64,000 bases of DNA from Cellulomonas sp. 73-92 (GTDB taxonomy: Bacteria; Actinomycetota; Actinomycetes; Actinomycetales; Cellulomonadaceae): assembly GCF_001898175.1 (NCBI RefSeq), contig NZ_MKTH01000019.1:31176-95175 (forward strand), read 5' to 3'. A model generated the notes under the pieces. The model was not told where the DNA came from. It saw only the letters and a list, made by a program, of their open reading frames with translations, and searched no databases. Below, piece by piece: positions 60,875 to 64,000 of this stretch; the first letter of the stretch is position 1, and each line of letters begins with the position of its first letter. A program made the position numbers and the translations under genes.

Positions 60875-62221
60875 ATGACGGTTCCCCACGCCACCCGGCC
60901 GGTGGCGGACGACGAGGCGGCGGGCGTGCCCAGCTTCGAGGCGTCCGGCGGCGACTGGTCGTCGATCGCCGAGGAGGCGGCACGCCTCGGCGAGGAGCGC
61001 ATCGTCGTCAACATGGGCCCGCAGCACCCGTCGACGCACGGCGTGCTCCGGCTGATGCTGGAGATCGAGGGCGAGACGGTGACCGAGGCCCGTGCGGGCA
61101 TCGGCTACCTGCACACGGGCATCGAGAAGAACATGGAGTTCCGCACCTGGACCCAGGGCGTGACGTTCTGCACCCGGATGGACTACGTCGCGCCGCTGTT
61201 CCAGGAGGCGGGCTACTGCCTGGCGGTGGAGAAGCTGCTCGGCATCACCGACGACATGCCGGAGAAGGCGTCCGTCATCCGGGTGCTGATGATGGAGCTC
61301 AACCGGATCGCGTCCCACTTCATCGCGCTCGGCACCGGCGGCAACGAGCTGGGCGCCACCACGATCATGACGCTGGCCTTCCAGGGCCGCGAGCACATCC
61401 TGCAGATCTTCGAGCTGGTCACCGGCCTGCGGATGAACCACGCGTACATCCGCCCGGGCGGGGTGGTGCAGGACCTGCCGCCGGGGGGTGTCGACGCGGT
61501 GCGCGAGGCGCTCGTCGGCGTGCGGAAGTTCGCGGGTGACCTGCAGAAGCTGATGCTGGCCAACCCGATCCTCAAGCTGCGCTACCAGGGCGTCGGGAAT
61601 CTCAACCTCGCCGGCTGCATGGCGCTGGGGATGACGGGCCCGATCCTGCGCTCGGCCGGCCTGCCGTACGACGTGCGCAAGTCGAACCCGTACTCCGGCT
61701 ACGAGACGTACGACTTCGACGTGCCCACCGGCAGCAACGCCGACGCGTGGGACCGGATGGTCATCCGGTTCGAGGAGATGTGGCAGTCGGTCCACCTCGT
61801 CGAGCAGTGCCTCGACCGGCTGACGAAGCTCGGCCCGCACGCCCCGGTGATGGTGGCCGACAAGAAGATCGCGTGGCCGGCGCAGCTCGCCGTCGGCCCC
61901 GACGGCCAGGGCAACAGCCTGGAGCACATCAAGGAGATCATGGGCACCTCGATGGAGGCCCTGATCCACCACTTCAAGCTGGTGACCGAGGGCTTCCGGG
62001 TGCCGGCCGGCCAGGCGTGGCAGGAGGTGGAGCACCCGCGCGGCGTGCTCGGCGTGCACCTCGTCTCCGACGGCGGCACGCGCCCGTACCGGGCGCACTT
62101 CCGCGACCCCTCGTTCAACAACCTGCAGGCGGTCTCGGTGATGTGCGAGGGCGGGAACCTCGCCGACGTCGTCGCGTCCGTCGCCTCGATCGACCCCGTG
62201 CTGGGAGGCGTGGACCGCTGA
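60875..62221 (+). CDS. nuoD: NADH-quinone oxidoreductase subunit D
   Basis: A 448-residue protein with ATG at 60875. The N-terminal 45 residues are an acidic extension, then [100 protein letters not shown] and the C-terminal [20 protein letters not shown] are canonical NuoD. The conserved His-Tyr quinone-site regions ([17 protein letters not shown]) are intact. The subunit sits at the quinone-reduction site of complex I. Here nuoABC do not precede it, and the usual partners nuoE-I do not follow; the stop overlaps an ATG of a 39-residue remnant. Confidence 0.95.
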   Translation: MTVPHATRPVADDEAAGVPSFEASGGDWSSIAEEAARLGEERIVVNMGPQHPSTHGVLRLMLEIEGETVTEARAGIGYLHTGIEKNMEFRTWTQGVTFCTRMDYVAPLFQEAGYCLAVEKLLGITDDMPEKASVIRVLMMELNRIASHFIALGTGGNELGATTIMTLAFQGREHILQIFELVTGLRMNHAYIRPGGVVQDLPPGGVDAVREALVGVRKFAGDLQKLMLANPILKLRYQGVGNLNLAGCMALGMTGPILRSAGLPYDVRKSNPYSGYETYDFDVPTGSNADAWDRMVIRFEEMWQSVHLVEQCLDRLTKLGPHAPVMVADKKIAWPAQLAVGPDGQGNSLEHIKEIMGTSMEALIHHFKLVTEGFRVPAGQAWQEVEHPRGVLGVHLVSDGGTRPYRAHFRDPSFNNLQAVSVMCEGGNLADVVASVASIDPVLGGVDR

Positions 62222-62340
62222 TGACGCAGCCCATGGGCTGGACCGCCAGCCAGAGGTACGCGGCCGGCTTCGACGAGGCCAGCTGCCGGCAATCGGTCTC
62301 GGAACCATGGAGAGCAGCGAAGCAAGGGCAGCGGCTGTGA
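62221..62340 (+). pseudogene. 39-codon frame, possible nuoE 5' remnant
   Basis: ATG at 62221 shares a base with the nuoD stop, the position where nuoE normally starts. It reads [20 protein letters not shown] and then 19 unrelated residues before a stop overlapping the nuoJ start. Intact NuoE is about 200 residities longer with four Fe-S Cys; none is present. The simplest reading is the N-terminal stump of nuoE joined to sequence upstream of nuoJ by an internal deletion; the match to nuoE itself is by position only. Confidence 0.45.
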
Positions 62341-63263
62341 GCCGGCCGACCGGTCTTCTCCTCGCGCTGCTGGGCACCCTGACCAGCACGGGCACGACGA
62401 CGACCGGCGAGGCGATCCTCTTCTGGGTGCTCGCGATCGTCATGGTGGCTGCCGCGCTCGGGATGTTGTTCGCCCGCAAAGCGGTCCATGGAGCGCTGTC
62501 GATGGTCGTCGTCATGATCGGGCTGGCGTTCCTCTACGTCGCCCAGGACGCCCCGTTTCTCGGGGTGGTGCAGGTGGTCGTCTACACCGGCGCCGTCATG
62601 ATGCTGTTCCTGTTCGTCCTGATGCTGGTCGGTGTCGACGCGTCGGACTCGCTCACCGAGACGTTGCGCGGCCAGCGCTGGCTGGCCGCCCTCGGCGGGC
62701 TGGGCCTGCTCATCGTGCTTGTCGGTGTCGTGGTCCGGGCCGAGTTCGGCTCGCCGAAGGGTCTGACGGACGCCAACGCCGACTCCAACCCGGTCGCCCT
62801 GGCGCGGCTGGTGTTCGGCAGCTACGCGTTCGCGCTCGAGATCGTCGGCGCCCTGCTGATCACGGCGGCGGTCGGCGCGCTCGCGCTGACGCACCGCCGC
62901 CGGCTGACGCCGCGCGTGACGCAGCGCGAGCGGTCCGAGGCCCGGGTGAAGGCCGGCACCGCGGCCGGCAAGCCGGCACCCGGTGTGTACGCCCGGCACA
63001 ACGCGATGGACGTGCCGGCGCTCGGCCCGGACGGCCGCCCGATCGAGGCGTCGGTCTCGCGTGTGCTGCGCGTGCGCGGCCAGGAGGCCGACGCCCGGGA
63101 GTACGCCGCGCGCATCGACCGGGTCTTGTCCGGCTCCGGATCGACGAGGCGTGCCTCCGGAGCCGAGGAGCCTGCGGCGCTGCAAGAGCCGCCGATCGAA
63201 GCGCCCGGCGAGACGGTGCCCGGCGACGGCCCAGGTGGAGACGGGGTGAAGGAGAAGTCGTGA
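62337..63263 (+). CDS. nuoJ: NADH-quinone oxidoreductase subunit J
   Basis: A 308-residue membrane subunit. The GTG at 62337 is preferred (AAGGG eight bases upstream); an ATG at 62307 would add ten residues. Five helices include [60 protein letters not shown] and [40 protein letters not shown] is the NuoJ hallmark. A ~110-residue hydrophilic C-terminal tail follows, as in other actinobacteria. The start overlaps the end of the 39-codon frame. Confidence 0.93.
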   Translation: MSRPTGLLLALLGTLTSTGTTTTGEAILFWVLAIVMVAAALGMLFARKAVHGALSMVVVMIGLAFLYVAQDAPFLGVVQVVVYTGAVMMLFLFVLMLVGVDASDSLTETLRGQRWLAALGGLGLLIVLVGVVVRAEFGSPKGLTDANADSNPVALARLVFGSYAFALEIVGALLITAAVGALALTHRRRLTPRVTQRERSEARVKAGTAAGKPAPGVYARHNAMDVPALGPDGRPIEASVSRVLRVRGQEADAREYAARIDRVLSGSGSTRRASGAEEPAALQEPPIEAPGETVPGDGPGGDGVKEKS

Positions 63264-63559
63264 GTCTGACCAACTACCTCGTGCTGGCAGTGATCCTGTT
63301 CTCGATCGGCGCGACGACGGCGCTGGTGCGGCGCAGCGCGATCATGGCCTTCATGGGCGTCGAGCTGATGCTCAACGCCACCAACCTCATGCTGGTGACG
63401 TTCAGCCGCCTGCACGGCAACCTCACCGGCCAGGTCCTGGCGTTCTTCGTCATGGTGGTGGCCGCTGCCGAGGTGGTCGTCGGGCTCGCGATCATCATCT
63501 CGATCTTCCGGACCAGGCACTCGGCGTCGGTCGACGACGTCAACCTGCTGAAGAGCTGA
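63260..63559 (+). CDS. nuoK: NADH-quinone oxidoreductase subunit K
   Basis: A 99-residue, three-helix subunit of normal length with GTG start overlapping the nuoJ stop (GTGA). [40 protein letters not shown] (with the conserved Glu of GVELMLNA) and [20 protein letters not shown] (second Glu) carry the residues needed for proton transfer in the membrane arm. Confidence 0.95.
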   Translation: MSLTNYLVLAVILFSIGATTALVRRSAIMAFMGVELMLNATNLMLVTFSRLHGNLTGQVLAFFVMVVAAAEVVVGLAIIISIFRTRHSASVDDVNLLKS

Positions 63560-63568
63560 GGGACTCCG

Positions 63569-64000
63569 ATGCTCATCACCGCCATCCCCACCGATGCGGC
63601 GTGGAGCGGCGCGGCGCTCGCCCCCTGGCTCGTCGGCATCCCGCTGCTGTCGGCGGCGATCCTCCTGCTCGCCGGCCGCCACTCCGACCGCTGGGGCCAC
63701 TGGCTCGGCGTGCTGGCCCCGCTGGCCTCGCTCGGGATCGGCGTCGTGCTCCTCGTGCGCATGCTCTCGGTGCCGGGCGACTCCCGGGCGGCGACGGTGT
63801 CGCTCGGCCGCTGGATCGACGCCGGAGCTTTGCACCTCGACGCGAGCTTCCGGATCGACCCGCTGTCGCTGACGTTCGTGCTGCTGGTGACGTTCGTCGG
63901 CACGCTGATCCACGTCTACTCCGTCGCCTACATGGAGCACGACGCCGACCGCCGCCGGTTCTTCGCCTACATGAACCTCTTCGTCGCGGCGATGCTGCTG
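63569..64000 (+). CDS. nuoL: NADH-quinone oxidoreductase subunit L (partial, cut by window end)
   Basis: The first 144 codons of an antiporter-like subunit, starting at ATG 63569, 9 bp after nuoK. WLVGIPLLSAAILLLAGRHS, ASFRIDPLSLTFVLLVTFVG and TLIHVYSVAYMEHDADRRRF followed by FAYMNLFVAAMLL are typical NuoL N-terminal sequence (full proteins are about 620 residues). The reading frame is open to the window edge. Confidence 0.93.
   Translation, partial: MLITAIPTDAAWSGAALAPWLVGIPLLSAAILLLAGRHSDRWGHWLGVLAPLASLGIGVVLLVRMLSVPGDSRAATVSLGRWIDAGALHLDASFRIDPLSLTFVLLVTFVGTLIHVYSVAYMEHDADRRRFFAYMNLFVAAMLL

Noticed and set aside
60776..62515. A 579-codon minus-strand frame
   Set aside because: It is antisense to nuoD, which is unmistakable; the frame is His/Arg/Leu-rich shadow sequence.
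1..64000. CRISPR array, tRNA or rRNA genes
   Set aside because: I saw no regularly spaced repeats of 24-40 bp and no cloverleaf-like or rRNA sequence. The short 11-bp-phased heptamers and the GHG codon repeats are not CRISPR.

Overview
The window is high-GC DNA with actinobacterial gene content. It has a c-di-AMP (ydaO-type) riboswitch in front of an NlpC/P60 cell-wall hydrolase, an LAxTG-type sortase signal, a CsoR copper regulator, a MobF relaxase with a small membrane partner, and an actinobacterial-style nuo operon. A Cellulomonas-like member of the Micrococcales fits best, but this is an inference from gene content; there is no rRNA here to confirm it. The layout is mosaic, with several broken genes at block boundaries.

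1-8.4 kb is a scrap zone. It holds the 3' part of an ABC-F gene cut at about 641, a DUF6602 putative nuclease, an intact ABC-F gene, an HTH + membrane-anchored PIN two-gene unit, an IS256-type transposase remnant, the riboswitch-controlled NlpC/P60 hydrolase, and a decayed SDR/epimerase gene.

8.4-25.5 kb is a catabolic locus for unsaturated uronides (pectin or glycosaminoglycan-like oligosaccharides), on the minus strand. In transcription order: DUF2264 glycosidase, ABC importer (lipoprotein + two permeases), YesL, GH88 unsaturated glucuronyl hydrolase, FAH-family enzyme, KduD, KduI, a secreted modular sialidase-fold glycosidase, a frameshifted GH51 arabinofuranosidase, KDPG aldolase and KDG kinase. 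A divergent regulator with a DeoR-type HTH and a LacI-type sensor probably controls it. The route runs from imported unsaturated oligouronide through GH88 and KduI/KduD to KDG, KDPG, and pyruvate plus glyceraldehyde-3-phosphate.

26-35 kb looks like a piece of a mobilizable element. It has a surface protein with a likely thioester domain and an LAETG anchor, two coupled but frameshift-damaged genes, a small membrane protein and a MobF relaxase/helicase. No integrase, coupling protein or T4SS is seen. 35-42.7 kb holds an NRAMP-related transporter with a DtxR-like box, a GT87-like membrane protein, a VanY-type carboxypeptidase, a SHOCT protein and a polar amino-acid ABC importer.

42.7-60.4 kb is a copper/metal-resistance and envelope island. 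It contains an M23 hydrolase, EamA and small membrane proteins, Lnt, a CPD-motif P1B ATPase, a YHS protein, an Lgt-like fusion, CsoR, a cupredoxin-P1B-ATPase-YHS fusion, a CopZ-like HMA protein, an FAD oxidoreductase with a Cys-rich tail, a Gly/His-rich protein, DoxX, SHOCT and a sensor kinase. Two ATACCCC-N3-GGGGTAT palindromes mark CsoR control. Five clusters of 11-bp-spaced GATGAAG-like repeats mark a second regulon, probably that of an OmpR-family regulator whose gene is not in the window. The kinase that should drive it has Asn in place of the phospho-accepting His.

60.9-64 kb carries nuoD directly followed by nuoJ, nuoK and the start of nuoL. nuoABC and nuoEFGHI are absent from this locus.
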